From Leisingera methylohalidivorans DSM 14336 (GTDB taxonomy: Bacteria; Pseudomonadota; Alphaproteobacteria; Rhodobacterales; Rhodobacteraceae): a stretch of 59,128 bases of DNA. The stretch spans positions 226,268 through 285,395 of the forward strand of contig NC_023136.1 in NCBI RefSeq assembly GCF_000511355.1, written 5' to 3'. A program made the position numbers and the translations under genes. Shown here piece after piece: positions 1-9,700 of the stretch (position 1 is the stretch's first letter; each line of letters opens with the position of its first letter). The notes below the pieces were generated by a model. It was not told the origin of the DNA, did not search any database, and saw only the letters and a program-made list of their open reading frames with translations.

Positions 1-1443
1 GCGCAGGCCGCAAGCGATCGCATTGCTCTGGTTATCGGCGTGGCGGATTACCAGCACCTGCCGCCGCTGGAGAACACCCGCCACGATGCTGTGGCGATGG
101 CGGACACGCTGGAAGGGATCGGCTTTGACGTCAGCCTCGCTCTGGACCCCGGCACCTCCGATATGGTGCAGCTGCTGGAGGACTTCACTTTCCGTTCCGA
201 AGTGGCCGATTTGGCGCTGGTCTATTTCGCGGGCCACGGGATCGAGGTGCAGGGCGAGAATTTTCTGATCCCGGCAGATGCCGAGGTGGCCAGCAACCGC
301 GATGTGCAGCGCCAGTCCTTGTCCCTGAAGCAACTGCTGGCGGCAGTGGACCGGGCCCGCAAGATGCGGATCGTGATCCTTGACAGCTGCCGCGACAACC
401 CGTTGGGCGATTCCATTGCGCTGCAGCAAGGCAGCGGCGGAACCGCCGCGACGACTGCCGCAACCCGCGGCGGCGGCGGCATGGCAGCAGCCGATCCGGA
501 CCGCGGCACCCTGGTGGCCTTTGCCGCCAAGGACGGCCAGGTGGCATTGGACGGAACCGGCAGCAACTCGCCCTATGCCGCTGCGCTAATAGAAAAGATG
601 GTGCAGCCAGGGCTGGAGATCAGCCTGATGTTCCGCCAGGTGCGCGACCGGGTGATGGAAAACACCGCCAATCTGCAGGAACCTCATACCTATGGCTCGC
701 TGACAGGTGTCCCGTTCTATCTCGCCGGCCCGGGGGAAAATGATGCTCCGGTGACAGTCGCGGATGCCTCCGAAGCCTGGGCAGCGCTGAAGCCCGACCA
801 GGAAGAACAGCTGCTGGCGCTGGCCGATCTCGGCGATACCCGCTCGATGCTGGGCCTGGCCTATATCAGGCTCAACCCGAATGAGGGCCGGTTTGATCCT
901 GCTGCGGCGGTCGGATTTCTGCAGCGTGCGTCCGAGGCCGGCTCTCCCGAAGCGCAGTTCGAACTGGCCAAGCTCTATGAGCGCGGCACAGGAGTCGCCG
1001 CGGACCCGGCCAAGGCCCTGGAACTGTACCAGGCGGCCGCCGCCCAGGATTTTGCTGATGCAATCAACGATCTCGGCTTCTTGCACTATCAGGGCGGGCT
1101 GGGGCTGCCTGCCAACCCGAAAAAAGCCCTGACCTTCTTTGAGCGCGCCGCGGATCTGCGCCATCCGCAGGCCCAGTTCAATTTTGCGGCCCTCATAGAT
1201 GACGGCCTGATCCCGTCGAAAGGCCCGGAAGATTCAGCCCATTATCTCTATGCGGCATTGCGCAGCGGCAGTTCGGATGTGCTCAATCTGCTGAGCGAGC
1301 GGCCCAATATGTTCACAGCGCAGACCCGGCGCTTCCTTCAGCAGAAACTGAAAGAAAACAATTTCTACGCCGGCGCCATTGATGGGGACTTCGGACCGGG
1401 AACCCAACGGGGAATCCGGCAGGCTTACGGGCTGGAAAGCTGA
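1..1443 (+). CDS. Caspase-like (peptidase C14) protein with Sel1 repeats, 5' end outside window
   Basis: The frame is already open at base 1 and the first codons read AQAASDRIALVIG, the likely end of a signal peptide followed by the first strand of a caspase fold, so the true start lies left of the window. The catalytic dyad of family C14 is visible: His at bases 235-237 (YFAGHG) and Cys at 388-390 (ILDSCRDNP). Bases 840-1250 encode three or four Sel1-type TPR repeats (e.g. AQFELAKLYERGTGVA). The last 35 codons resemble a peptidoglycan-binding domain 1 (FYAGAIDGDFGPGTQRGI). This suggests an exported, wall-associated protease or scaffold. It lies beside the T6SS kinase and OmpA genes, so a role in T6SS assembly or signalling is inferred, not shown. 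Domain calls are firm and the substrate is unknown. Confidence 0.85.
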   Translation, partial: AQAASDRIALVIGVADYQHLPPLENTRHDAVAMADTLEGIGFDVSLALDPGTSDMVQLLEDFTFRSEVADLALVYFAGHGIEVQGENFLIPADAEVASNRDVQRQSLSLKQLLAAVDRARKMRIVILDSCRDNPLGDSIALQQGSGGTAATTAATRGGGGMAAADPDRGTLVAFAAKDGQVALDGTGSNSPYAAALIEKMVQPGLEISLMFRQVRDRVMENTANLQEPHTYGSLTGVPFYLAGPGENDAPVTVADASEAWAALKPDQEEQLLALADLGDTRSMLGLAYIRLNPNEGRFDPAAAVGFLQRASEAGSPEAQFELAKLYERGTGVAADPAKALELYQAAAAQDFADAINDLGFLHYQGGLGLPANPKKALTFFERAADLRHPQAQFNFAALIDDGLIPSKGPEDSAHYLYAALRSGSSDVLNLLSERPNMFTAQTRRFLQQKLKENNFYAGAIDGDFGPGTQRGIRQAYGLES

Positions 1444-1465
1444 CAGGCAGCACCGCGGTACACCA

Positions 1466-2308
1466 TCACAGCTGACCGTCCGCGATCCATGCATCCAACT
1501 GACGCCGGCTGATCTCGAAATGCATGCTGTCTTCACGCCGGAACCCGGCGCCCCAGACCCAGCCCTGGTCATAGAAAAAGTCCGCCATGATGGTCAGCCC
1601 AAGCTGGGTCTTGCCATCGGTGAAATTATCCAGCTTGCCGTCGATATTCAGATCAACGGCAAGGCCATAGCTGTGGGTGGACAATGAATTTGCGGTGCCG
1701 CGGATCCGCCGCACACACAGCGCCCCGGCCGTGTTGATGCGGGCATAAAGATCCGGATCCGCCTGGCGGATGTTCTCGAACACGACCTTCAGGCTTTCGA
1801 TGGCCGGGCGCAGCATGCTGACCCGGATCGGCCCGACCCGTTCGGTGACCAGTTTGTCCTTGAGGTTCGCATTGGTCATCGGCTGGCAGGTGTCGTTCAA
1901 ATCCTCCCGCGGGCGGCCCAGTTTTTCCGTCAGATACCTGCCGCCTGTGACCCGCAGCCCCCGGTTCACGTTCAGCCGGTCGGCGATCAGCACCACCTGA
2001 GCATAATCCAGATCGGCGCCGCCGGTCTGGTTCCAGATCGCGGCTTCCCCGGCCGCGTCATCGGTAAAAGGGGTTCCGCCGCCTGCCCCTCCAGCGGGCA
2101 GGCTGGCAACCTCGCTCTGCAGATCCGTCATCCGGGATTGCAGATCCTCGACCTGCTGGCGCAGCATCTCGATCTCGATCCGCGCGGTCGAATCCACGCC
2201 GCCCGACCCTTGGAAGTCTTCTTCGCTCAGCAGCCAGCTGAGCCCGAACCAAATTGCCGGAGCCAGCACAAGGCCAATGGCGATTATCACAGCTGGCAGA
2301 ACCCGCAT
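1466..2308 (-). CDS. Membrane-anchored M15-family (VanY/extensin-like) peptidase
   Basis: The 280-residue protein starts with an N-terminal membrane anchor (VLPAVIIAIGLVLAPAIWF), then a short coiled coil (about residues 45-70, rich in Glu/Gln/Leu), then an M15-type metallopeptidase domain. The zinc-site motifs are HSYGLAVDLN and SMHFEI near the C-terminus. Family members cleave D-Ala-containing peptide cross-links or stems in the cell wall. I chose the ATG at 2308 because GGAGGGGAA sits directly upstream and it puts the hydrophobic anchor at the N-terminus; in-frame starts at 2335 and 2425 exist. The gene points opposite to its neighbours, which are T6SS-linked. A local wall-opening role for the trans-envelope complex is plausible inference. 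Confidence 0.8.
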   Translation of the reverse strand: MRVLPAVIIAIGLVLAPAIWFGLSWLLSEEDFQGSGGVDSTARIEIEMLRQQVEDLQSRMTDLQSEVASLPAGGAGGGTPFTDDAAGEAAIWNQTGGADLDYAQVVLIADRLNVNRGLRVTGGRYLTEKLGRPREDLNDTCQPMTNANLKDKLVTERVGPIRVSMLRPAIESLKVVFENIRQADPDLYARINTAGALCVRRIRGTANSLSTHSYGLAVDLNIDGKLDNFTDGKTQLGLTIMADFFYDQGWVWGAGFRREDSMHFEISRRQLDAWIADGQL

Positions 2309-2490
2309 TTCCCCTCCCGGTTCATTTACGCCCATTTCAATCCCTCGCCGCCCGGCAGTAAACCCCCTGATTACAACTTGCCGGAAACACCGTGTTTTTT
2401 TCCCGCGCTGCACTCTGCCTGCCATTGGCAGGCCGCAGGTGCTGGTATAGACTGCCAGCCATGTTGAATTGGCAGGGGAGGGCGCCGGGC

Positions 2491-3063
2491 ATGATCCGCC
2501 TTAAAGGAATTTTTGCAAGTGTTCTGGGTGCGGGCTTGATTTTCGCTCCGCCAACTCTGGCGCAGTCGGATGGCGGCGAATTGTCGGTCGAGGAAATCAC
2601 CGAAGCTTTCAAGAAGCAGAAGACCCGCGGCCTGGTGATCGTGCCAAGCAGCGCAGCTGCGGCTGAGGATCCTGCGGAGGAAACCGCAACCGTGGCCGCC
2701 GCCGAGGAATACAATCCTGTCGACCGGCAGACCCAGATCAATGTCCAGATCTCCTTCGATTTCGACAGCGCCGCGCTGCGCGCCGATCAGGCGCCGAAAC
2801 TGGCCAATATGTGCGCGTCGATGAAGGCGCTCGATGGCACCGTGTTCCAGATCATCGGCCATACCGACAGCTCTGGATCCGCCGCCTATAATGAACGGCT
2901 GTCACTGTTGCGGGCGCAGGAAGTACGCCGCCACCTGATCAGCTCCTGCGGTGTGAGCGAGGATATGCTCAAAGCCATCGGCATGGGTGAAACCGCACCC
3001 TTCAACGAAAACAATACGCGCGCCGATGAAAACCGCCGTGTTGAATTCCAGGCTCTGGGCTGA
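2491..3063 (+). CDS. OmpA-domain periplasmic/outer-membrane protein
   Basis: The 190-residue protein has a signal peptide (MIRLKGIFASVLGAGLIFAPP...LAQ) and a C-terminal OmpA-like peptidoglycan-binding domain (about residues 80-188). That domain shows ISFDFDSAALRADQ, IIGHTDSSG, YNERLSLLRAQEVRRHL and the closing NRRVEF motif. The ATG at 2491 is preferred over 2461 because it begins the signal peptide and has GGGAGGG upstream. The kinase gene follows 44 bases downstream on the same strand, so the two are probably co-transcribed. Together with the OmpA-like tail of TssL it may tie the secretion complex to the wall. Confidence 0.85.
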   Translation: MIRLKGIFASVLGAGLIFAPPTLAQSDGGELSVEEITEAFKKQKTRGLVIVPSSAAAAEDPAEETATVAAAEEYNPVDRQTQINVQISFDFDSAALRADQAPKLANMCASMKALDGTVFQIIGHTDSSGSAAYNERLSLLRAQEVRRHLISSCGVSEDMLKAIGMGETAPFNENNTRADENRRVEFQALG

Positions 3064-3107
3064 ACGCCGCCCCGACCCGCGCCGGACCAGAGGCCAGGGA
3101 GACTTCC

Positions 3108-5276
3108 ATGCTTGAATCGCGCCCTGGCGACTTGTTCCAGCCGGGTGACCTGCTGAACAATACCTACAGGATCGAATGCCTGCTGGGCCGCGGCGGCACC
3201 TCTCATGTCTATAAGGCGCGCTCGGAAATTTCCGGCAACCTGGTGGCGCTGAAGGTGCTGAAGCAGGAACTTGCCGCCAACGAGGACTTCACCGTCCTGA
3301 TGGCGCGCGAGGAAAATATCCGGGAAATCCGCCATGCTGCGGTGGTGCGTTATTCGGAAAATCACCGCACACCGGACGGCCATATCTATCTGCTGATGGA
3401 CTATGTCGAAGGCCCCGGCCTCGACAAACGCCTGAAACAGGGGCCGATGGCGGCTGAGGACCTGCTGGTGATTTGCCGCCGCGTGGCCCAGGGTCTGCAG
3501 GCGGCGCATGTCCGCAATATCGTCCACCGCGATCTGAGCCCGGACAACATCATTCTGCGCGGCGGTGATCCAGCCGAGGCCGTGATTATCGATTTCGGCA
3601 TCGCCAAGGATACCAATCCGGGCGCTCAGACCATTGTCGGAAATGAGTTTGCCGGCAAATACTCCTATGCCGCACCGGAACAGATGAGCGGTGACACCGA
3701 CGCCCGCTCAGACATCTATTCGCTGGGGGCGCTGTTGTTGGCCAACTTCCGCGGCGCGGCGCCCAAGCTCGGCGCCAACCCGATGGAAGTTGTTGAAAAC
3801 AAGCAAAAACCACTCGACACGGATGGCCTGCCTGAACCATTCAAAACCCTGATTGAGCGTATGTGCGCACCGGATCCGAACGCGCGGTTCCAGACTGCAG
3901 GTGAAGTTCTGGCCTTTCTGGACAATCCCGATGGCGGCAGCCTGGAAGATGTGCTGGATGGCCCGGCTGAAGACGCCACCATCATCGTGCCGCAGACAAG
4001 CCAGCCCGCCCCGGCGCCACCGCCCGCCGCCAAACCAATTCACCGGAAGGCTGACGAAAAGAAAGGCGGCCGCGGCGGCCTTTGGGCGGTCCTGGCGGTA
4101 CTTCTGCTGCTCGGCGGCGGCGGCGCCGGCGCCTATTTCAGCGGCATGCTCGACAGTATTCTACAGCCGTCCTACCCCGTGGCCCGCCCCTATTCATTCA
4201 TTGCCGAAAAGCCCGTCGACGGGCCGCTGCAGATCGTTGGAAATGTGCCGTCCGAGGCGGCACGGGAGGCCCTTCTGGCGCTGTCCCAGGATGCCGATCT
4301 GACGCTGGCCACGGGCGCCATATCTGACACTTGGGGCACCGATGTGCTCGACACGGTCACGCCGCTTGAGGGTTTGCGCGAATGGCGCCTTGTGGTCAGC
4401 AACAACAAGGCGCGGCTCACGGGCACCACCGACGACGCTAATGTCGCCGAGACGCTGAACGAGCGGTTCCGCAACGGCCTGCCCGGCGCGTTGGAAGGCA
4501 AGGCCGAGATCCGGTTTGAGCTGCCGATGCTGCCGGTGGCCGAGGTCCAGGCGGTGATGGAAGCCTTTGCCGATTGCGGACCGCTGCTGCGGGACGGCAA
4601 TGGCCATTACGACGGCTATGCGCCCAGCGATCCGGTGCTGGTCAGCGGCCGTGTCGCCAGCACTGCCACCCGGCTTGAACTGTTCGATGCGCTGCGGGCG
4701 CTGGCGCATGAACGCCAGGTGGTGCTGGATGTGGAGGTGCTGAACGACGCGCTTTGCGTTGTCGAACAGCATTTGCCCAAAGCCCCGTCCGGCGGTGCAA
4801 AAGTGGAATTCGCCGTTGGCGGAAGCAGCGTGGAGCCCAATCCATCCGGCCGTTTCTTTGTTGGCGAAAACCCGGTCATCGATATTGTGCTGCCGGATGA
4901 TGTGACCGAGGGTTACCTGACCGTATCGATCCTGGATGTTTCGGGAAATGTGTTCCACCTGCTGCCCAATATCTCGCGCGAAGACAATTCCGTTGCCAGC
5001 CTGCGGGACGATGCCGCTGGCGAAGTTCCCGTCCGGGTCGCTTATAGTCTTGAAGAATCTGTCACCAGTGGCGGCATTGCTTTCAAGGTTGATGACAGCA
5101 CCCTCGGCAAAAGCAAAGTATTGGTCCTGCATTCCTCGGAACCGCTGTTTGACGGCATGCGCCCGACCTCCGAAAGCGCGGTTGGTTTTGCCGAAGCATT
5201 GCAGGCCAGCTACGAGGCCGATTCCAGCCGTATCCGCTCGCTGGACAGCCGCATTCTGGTCACCGCCAGACCCTGA
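3108..5276 (+). CDS. ppkA: Membrane Ser/Thr protein kinase of the T6SS (PpkA type) with periplasmic DUF4384-like tail
   Basis: The 722-residue protein has a cytoplasmic Hanks-type kinase domain (about 20-280): glycine loop LGRGGTSHVYKA, Lys49, HRD at 140-142 (HRDLSPDN), DFG at 162 and APEQ near 188. A proline-rich linker leads to one membrane helix (about 325-346) and a 370-residue outer region. The last part of that region resembles DUF4384 (YLTVSILDVSGNVFHLLPN). In known systems PpkA phosphorylates the FHA protein to switch on secretion, and PppA reverses this; both partners are in this window. The outer region may sense the envelope. Its C-terminal module resembles the end of the TonB-like protein at 38642-40195. 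A hairpin terminator separates it from convergent pppA. Confidence 0.9.
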   Translation: MLESRPGDLFQPGDLLNNTYRIECLLGRGGTSHVYKARSEISGNLVALKVLKQELAANEDFTVLMAREENIREIRHAAVVRYSENHRTPDGHIYLLMDYVEGPGLDKRLKQGPMAAEDLLVICRRVAQGLQAAHVRNIVHRDLSPDNIILRGGDPAEAVIIDFGIAKDTNPGAQTIVGNEFAGKYSYAAPEQMSGDTDARSDIYSLGALLLANFRGAAPKLGANPMEVVENKQKPLDTDGLPEPFKTLIERMCAPDPNARFQTAGEVLAFLDNPDGGSLEDVLDGPAEDATIIVPQTSQPAPAPPPAAKPIHRKADEKKGGRGGLWAVLAVLLLLGGGGAGAYFSGMLDSILQPSYPVARPYSFIAEKPVDGPLQIVGNVPSEAAREALLALSQDADLTLATGAISDTWGTDVLDTVTPLEGLREWRLVVSNNKARLTGTTDDANVAETLNERFRNGLPGALEGKAEIRFELPMLPVAEVQAVMEAFADCGPLLRDGNGHYDGYAPSDPVLVSGRVASTATRLELFDALRALAHERQVVLDVEVLNDALCVVEQHLPKAPSGGAKVEFAVGGSSVEPNPSGRFFVGENPVIDIVLPDDVTEGYLTVSILDVSGNVFHLLPNISREDNSVASLRDDAAGEVPVRVAYSLEESVTSGGIAFKVDDSTLGKSKVLVLHSSEPLFDGMRPTSESAVGFAEALQASYEADSSRIRSLDSRILVTARP

Positions 5277-5306
5277 TCAGAGACCGGAGTTTCTCGGAAG
5301 TTCCAA

Positions 5307-5330
5307 GCCGGAAAAAGCGCGTTTTCCGGC
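5307..5330. terminator. Hairpin between convergent ppkA and pppA genes
   Basis: There is a perfect 9-bp stem (GCCGGAAAA / TTTTCCGGC) with a 6-base loop, 31 bases after the kinase stop and 28 bases beyond the pppA stop. A CGGTTTCTTT stretch follows on the plus strand. It could serve both strands, but the U-tract is imperfect. Confidence 0.6.
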
Positions 5331-5357
5331 CGGTTTCTTTGCAGGAAGCCGGCAGCG

Positions 5358-6080
5358 TCACAGGACGTCAATCACCACAGCGGTAATATTGTCCGCACCG
5401 CCCCCGTTCAGCGCGATCTGGATCAACTGATCGCCGACGGTTTCCAGCGGTGTGCCGGTCAGCGCATCCTCCAGGATTTGAAAGGTGGCATATTTTGTCA
5501 GCCCGTCCGAGCAGATCAGAAAGCGGTCGCCAGGTTCCGTGTTGCCGCGGATCTTATCGATCTCCAGCTCCTCCCCAACACCCACAGCGCGGGTGATCGC
5601 GTTGGATTGCGGATGCTGTTCCGCCTCGTCCCAGGTCATTTTACCTGCCAGCACGAATTCAGCCACAGCCGAGTGATCCTCGGTCAGCATTTCGATATGG
5701 CCATCCCGCAGCCGGTAGATCCGGCTGTCACCGGCCCATAGACCGGCAAAATGCTGATTGGCCATCACCAGCGCCGCGACGGTCGATCCTATTGTGCCGC
5801 CGCCACGGGCTTCGGCCTCAGCGCGGATCGCCTTATGTGCGTTCTGTATTGCCTCCCGCAGCGCATGCATCCGCGCCGCAGGATCCAGACCCATCGGGAT
5901 CGTGGCCGCCGCATCGGCGATCAGCCGGCTGGCAAAATCCCCTGCGTCGTGCCCCCCCATTCCGTCTGCCACAAGCCAGATATCATGCTCCGGCAGTGCC
6001 AGAACGGCATCCTCGTTGACCTTGCGCTTAAGCCCCACATGGGTCTGCGCGGTATAGCGGTATTTGCGCAACTGGTTCAT
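5358..6080 (-). CDS. pppA: PP2C-type protein phosphatase of the T6SS
   Basis: The 240-residue protein has the PPM/PP2C metal-binding motifs: VADGMGGHDAGD (Asp39-Gly40), an internal WAGDSRIYRL segment, ICSDGLT and the closing DNITAVVI. It would remove phosphate from the FHA protein and kinase, opposing PpkA in the threonine-phosphorylation control of T6SS assembly. The ATG at 6080 is chosen over 6104 because it follows GGAGGGGCTG and overlaps the tagF stop as TGATG, implying translational coupling. It is the last gene of the 30-kb minus-strand run. No membrane segment is seen, so it acts in the cytoplasm. Confidence 0.92.
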   Translation of the reverse strand: MNQLRKYRYTAQTHVGLKRKVNEDAVLALPEHDIWLVADGMGGHDAGDFASRLIADAAATIPMGLDPAARMHALREAIQNAHKAIRAEAEARGGGTIGSTVAALVMANQHFAGLWAGDSRIYRLRDGHIEMLTEDHSAVAEFVLAGKMTWDEAEQHPQSNAITRAVGVGEELEIDKIRGNTEPGDRFLICSDGLTKYATFQILEDALTGTPLETVGDQLIQIALNGGGADNITAVVIDVL

Positions 6081-6760
6081 CACAGCCCCTCCGCATCCGC
6101 CCAAACCGGCGCTCCTGGATCAAAAAGACCCAATGCGGCGCCGCCCTGCGGAAGACCTTTGCAGGCCAGTGTCCGCGGCACGCCATCCAGCATCGCCGTC
6201 CACAGGCTGCAGCCAGTCAGCCTTTCTTCCAGCGCGGCATCCTCCAAGGCGCCAGACAGCACTTCCGGCCCCCGGACACCGGCCAGAACAAGATCCGGGC
6301 GATTACCCGGTAACGGAGCCGCAGCCCGCATGCCCGGCACTGGAATACTTGCAAGCGCTTCCGCCAGGCTATCCTTGGTCATCGTATCCTCCAATGCATC
6401 CAGCGCCACATCCTCCAGCCGTTCGAACAGCGTCCCCTCGCCCAAATGGGGCACGGCAGCCGAACCATTCCCAGGCAGCGCCGCCATCAGCGTCAGCGGA
6501 AACCGTCGGCCCACCCGGTCGACCGAGGGCATCAGCACCCCGATTACCCTTTGCGCACCGGCCAGTCCGGCAGGCAGGGTAAACCGCCAGATCGGCGCGG
6601 TCATGTAGCAGGCATCAAAACCGGGACCATATGCCCCCCGCCCGTCCAGCATAACCTGCTGCAGCCAGGCATCCCAGACCCGCACAAACCCGCCCGGCGT
6701 GTTCAGCCGGAAGAAATCCCCGGCTGAAGGCATCTTACCGAATGCACCGAACCCTGCCAT
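6080..6760 (-). CDS. tagF: T6SS-associated protein TagF
   Basis: The 226-residue protein carries the TagF N-terminal pattern GFGAFGKMPSAGDFFRL followed by WDAWLQQ, and the family core VIGVLMPSVDRVGRRFPLTL. TagF proteins are cytoplasmic repressors of T6SS assembly and in some bacteria are fused to PppA. Here the two are separate but adjacent, with stop and start overlapping. Its own start overlaps the tssM stop by one base (TAATG). The full threonine-phosphorylation set (kinase, phosphatase, FHA, TagF) is therefore present. Confidence 0.92.
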   Translation of the reverse strand: MAGFGAFGKMPSAGDFFRLNTPGGFVRVWDAWLQQVMLDGRGAYGPGFDACYMTAPIWRFTLPAGLAGAQRVIGVLMPSVDRVGRRFPLTLMAALPGNGSAAVPHLGEGTLFERLEDVALDALEDTMTKDSLAEALASIPVPGMRAAAPLPGNRPDLVLAGVRGPEVLSGALEDAALEERLTGCSLWTAMLDGVPRTLACKGLPQGGAALGLFDPGAPVWADAEGL

Positions 6761-9700
6761 TACATCGACTTCGGACAGCTGAATTTTGCCATTGCCGGCA
6801 GGGCGAAGGGATTGATGACCGACCCGGACTGCAGCTCGAACAGCGCCAGACGCCCGCCAACACGGAAGTTCACCCGCCGCCGGTCAGAGACATTGGTGCG
6901 CCGCACCTCAGCCGCATCCAGCAGCCGGAACCAGGCCCAGGGGCCATCGCGTGACATCGCATTCTCGGCGTCGCGCTTCTTGGGCAAGAGGGTGATCCGC
7001 GCCAGCCCGACCGACCCCGGCCAAGTCACGGCCACAGGCGTCGGCGCGCCGGACCGGTGATTATAGGCCACTTTGGTGCCATCGATCTCCAGCACCACTT
7101 CCTTTGCCTTCGGGTCCAGCGCATTGACGGTGATCTGAAACTGCACCGCGGGCTGGGCCCCGCCGGCAAAGAACGCTTCCTTGATCTCGGCGGCATACTG
7201 CATCTGCTGCAGCACCGCCGGGCTGATGCCCAGATCCACGTCATTCACCCGTTTCCAGGTCCAGGGACGGCTGCGGGTATCGACGTATTTCAGCAGCTGG
7301 TCGTTGAAAAAGCCGTCAATCATGCCGCCGGGCGCAAACAGCTTGGCAAAATCCGCCATTGCCACATCGGCCCGCGCCGAACGGTTGAACGGGTAGCGGT
7401 TGGCCAGCGCCTTTTCACAGAACGGCAGCACCGCCGATTGCCAGCGCGCATTGATCGACGCCCTGGTCCCTTCCGAGGTGATCCCCGAGGAGCCGGCCGA
7501 GATCTGCGTCGCCCAGCGGGGCAGCGGCCCGCCCATCCGGCTGGCGGTCTGCTGGAACTGCAGCAGCGCCTGGCCGCTCTGACCGCCGGTGGCGACGCCG
7601 GAGAAGGACATTTTGTTCAGCTCCTGATAGACCTGCTGCAGCTGCCCCATCAGATCATCCAGCTGCGACGGCTGGCCTTCGGGCCGGTCGACAAGGTCAT
7701 GCAGCCACTGAAACCGCTCCTGCACATAGGCCCCCGGCGGCTTGGCCGCCTGGCCTGGCGCATTTTCGGCAGATCCGACCAGCGCCTCCAGCAGGATCTG
7801 CCCCTGGATCGACAGGTTGGATCGCGCCTCAATCGCGGCCACGTTCTGGGCGCCCGCGGCAAGAGTGCTCGCGTCCAGAAGCGATTTGTCCTCATTCAGC
7901 CGGGTCTCGTTACTGACGTCGGTCAGAATATTGATGACCGGCGAAGTCGGCCCGGACAGCACATTGGTCACCTCCACAGCGTGGGACAGCGACTCCAGCG
8001 GGATGATGTCGATATCGCCCAGGATCTGGTCATAGCGGCTGATGTAATCGTTGTAATACAGGTCCAGAACGTCGCGGCTCAGCTTCAGCAGCACGGCCTT
8101 GTTCTGGGCCGCTTCGTTTTGCTCACCCAGCACCCAGGCTTCACGGTGCACCCGTTCGGCCACGCTGACAGCCTCCGGCAGGAACACATTGTGGAAACCG
8201 TCATAGGTAAAGATACCCTCGATCCCCTCGTTCAGCGGCTTGCCGGAACTGCGCACCAGCACCCGCTTGACAGACGGTCCGCCAACGTCGGTGATCCGCC
8301 ATTTCGGCAGGCTGGTGGCTTTTTGAGAGTTCAGGATGCCGTTATAGACGCGCTGCGCCAGCGGCATTTCCGACAGGATGTTCTGCGCCTGGGCAATCAG
8401 CGGGCCGTTAAGGGCAATCTCCTCCATCGGCTGTGACAAAAGCGCGGTCAGATGGTCCATCAGATCCGCGCGCAGCTGGTTGCGGGCGATGCCGGGATAG
8501 GCGATCCGCTCCCAGTCCAGCCGCATCCATTCCTTGACCAGATCCTGGTTCATCGGCCCCTGCAGGCCCAGCATCAGATAAATCTTCAGCGCCTCATACA
8601 GCGTGTCGGGATTGTTGATATTGCCTTCGATCTGCTGCTCCAGCCGCACCAGCAGCCGCGGCAGCAGCCGCTGGTTCAGCGCCGCGCGATAGGTTTGCGC
8701 AGCCTGGGTGCCGATCACTTCGCCCTGATACAGGCCATAGGTCATCGCCCCGTCGGGCTCCGGATCCGACAGCACCGGATTGCCCGGCATGTCGCGCAGA
8801 TTGTTCAGCGCAGCGGCCACCGGCACCAGGTCAGTATCGCCAACCGGGCTGGGCGGCAATTGCGCCGCGGCGGCCTGATAGGCGGCGACCTGGCCCTCGG
8901 CCTGGGCAATCAGATCGGTGTTCTTCAGATAAGAGCGCACCCAAAGCGCACCCATTGCAACTGCCACCAGCACAGTCGCGGTGATCGCAATCCGGCGGGT
9001 CCAGCGGTAGCGCCGTTCCACTTTGTCATCCGCCGACACCAGTCCGGCCTCAGGGAACATCACACTCTCAAACAGCCGGGTCAGGAAAAATGACCGCCCG
9101 GTGCCCTGCCCGGTGCCAATCGCCTGCCGCCCGATGCCGAAAGTCTGCGCCATTCCCAGCATCAGACGGTCGATCGGCGTGCCTTCCTGGGTGCCGGAGG
9201 TGAAGTAAATCCCCCGAAGCATCTGGCGCTGCTCATAGCGGTTGTCCTGGAACACCTCCGTCAGAAAATCGCGCGCCACCCCGCGCATCGAGGCGACCTG
9301 CGCCGGAAAACCAGCTATCAGCGCCCGCCGCTGATGGTCGGTCTCGGTCTGCATCTTCTCCAAAAGCTGCGCATTGATCTGCCCCAGAAGCAGACCGAAC
9401 TCCTCGTCAAACCCGGCAATCGGCGCGGCGTCCTTTTTACCTTTGGGCAACGGCAGCGTGAAACCCCAGACCTGCTCGCGGTCTTCCTTGCCAAGGCTGT
9501 CATGGAACTCCTGGAAGCCGGCAATCAGATCCGCCTTGGTGAACAGCACATAGACCGGGAAACGCACGCCCAGCTTTTCGCGCAGCTCCGCCAGGCGGCG
9601 GCGCACGGCGGCAGCGTGGCTTTTCTGGGTAATCTCATCCTGCAGCGACAGGTCCGACAATGAAATCGCAATGATCGCACCGTTGATCGGCTGCCGCTTG

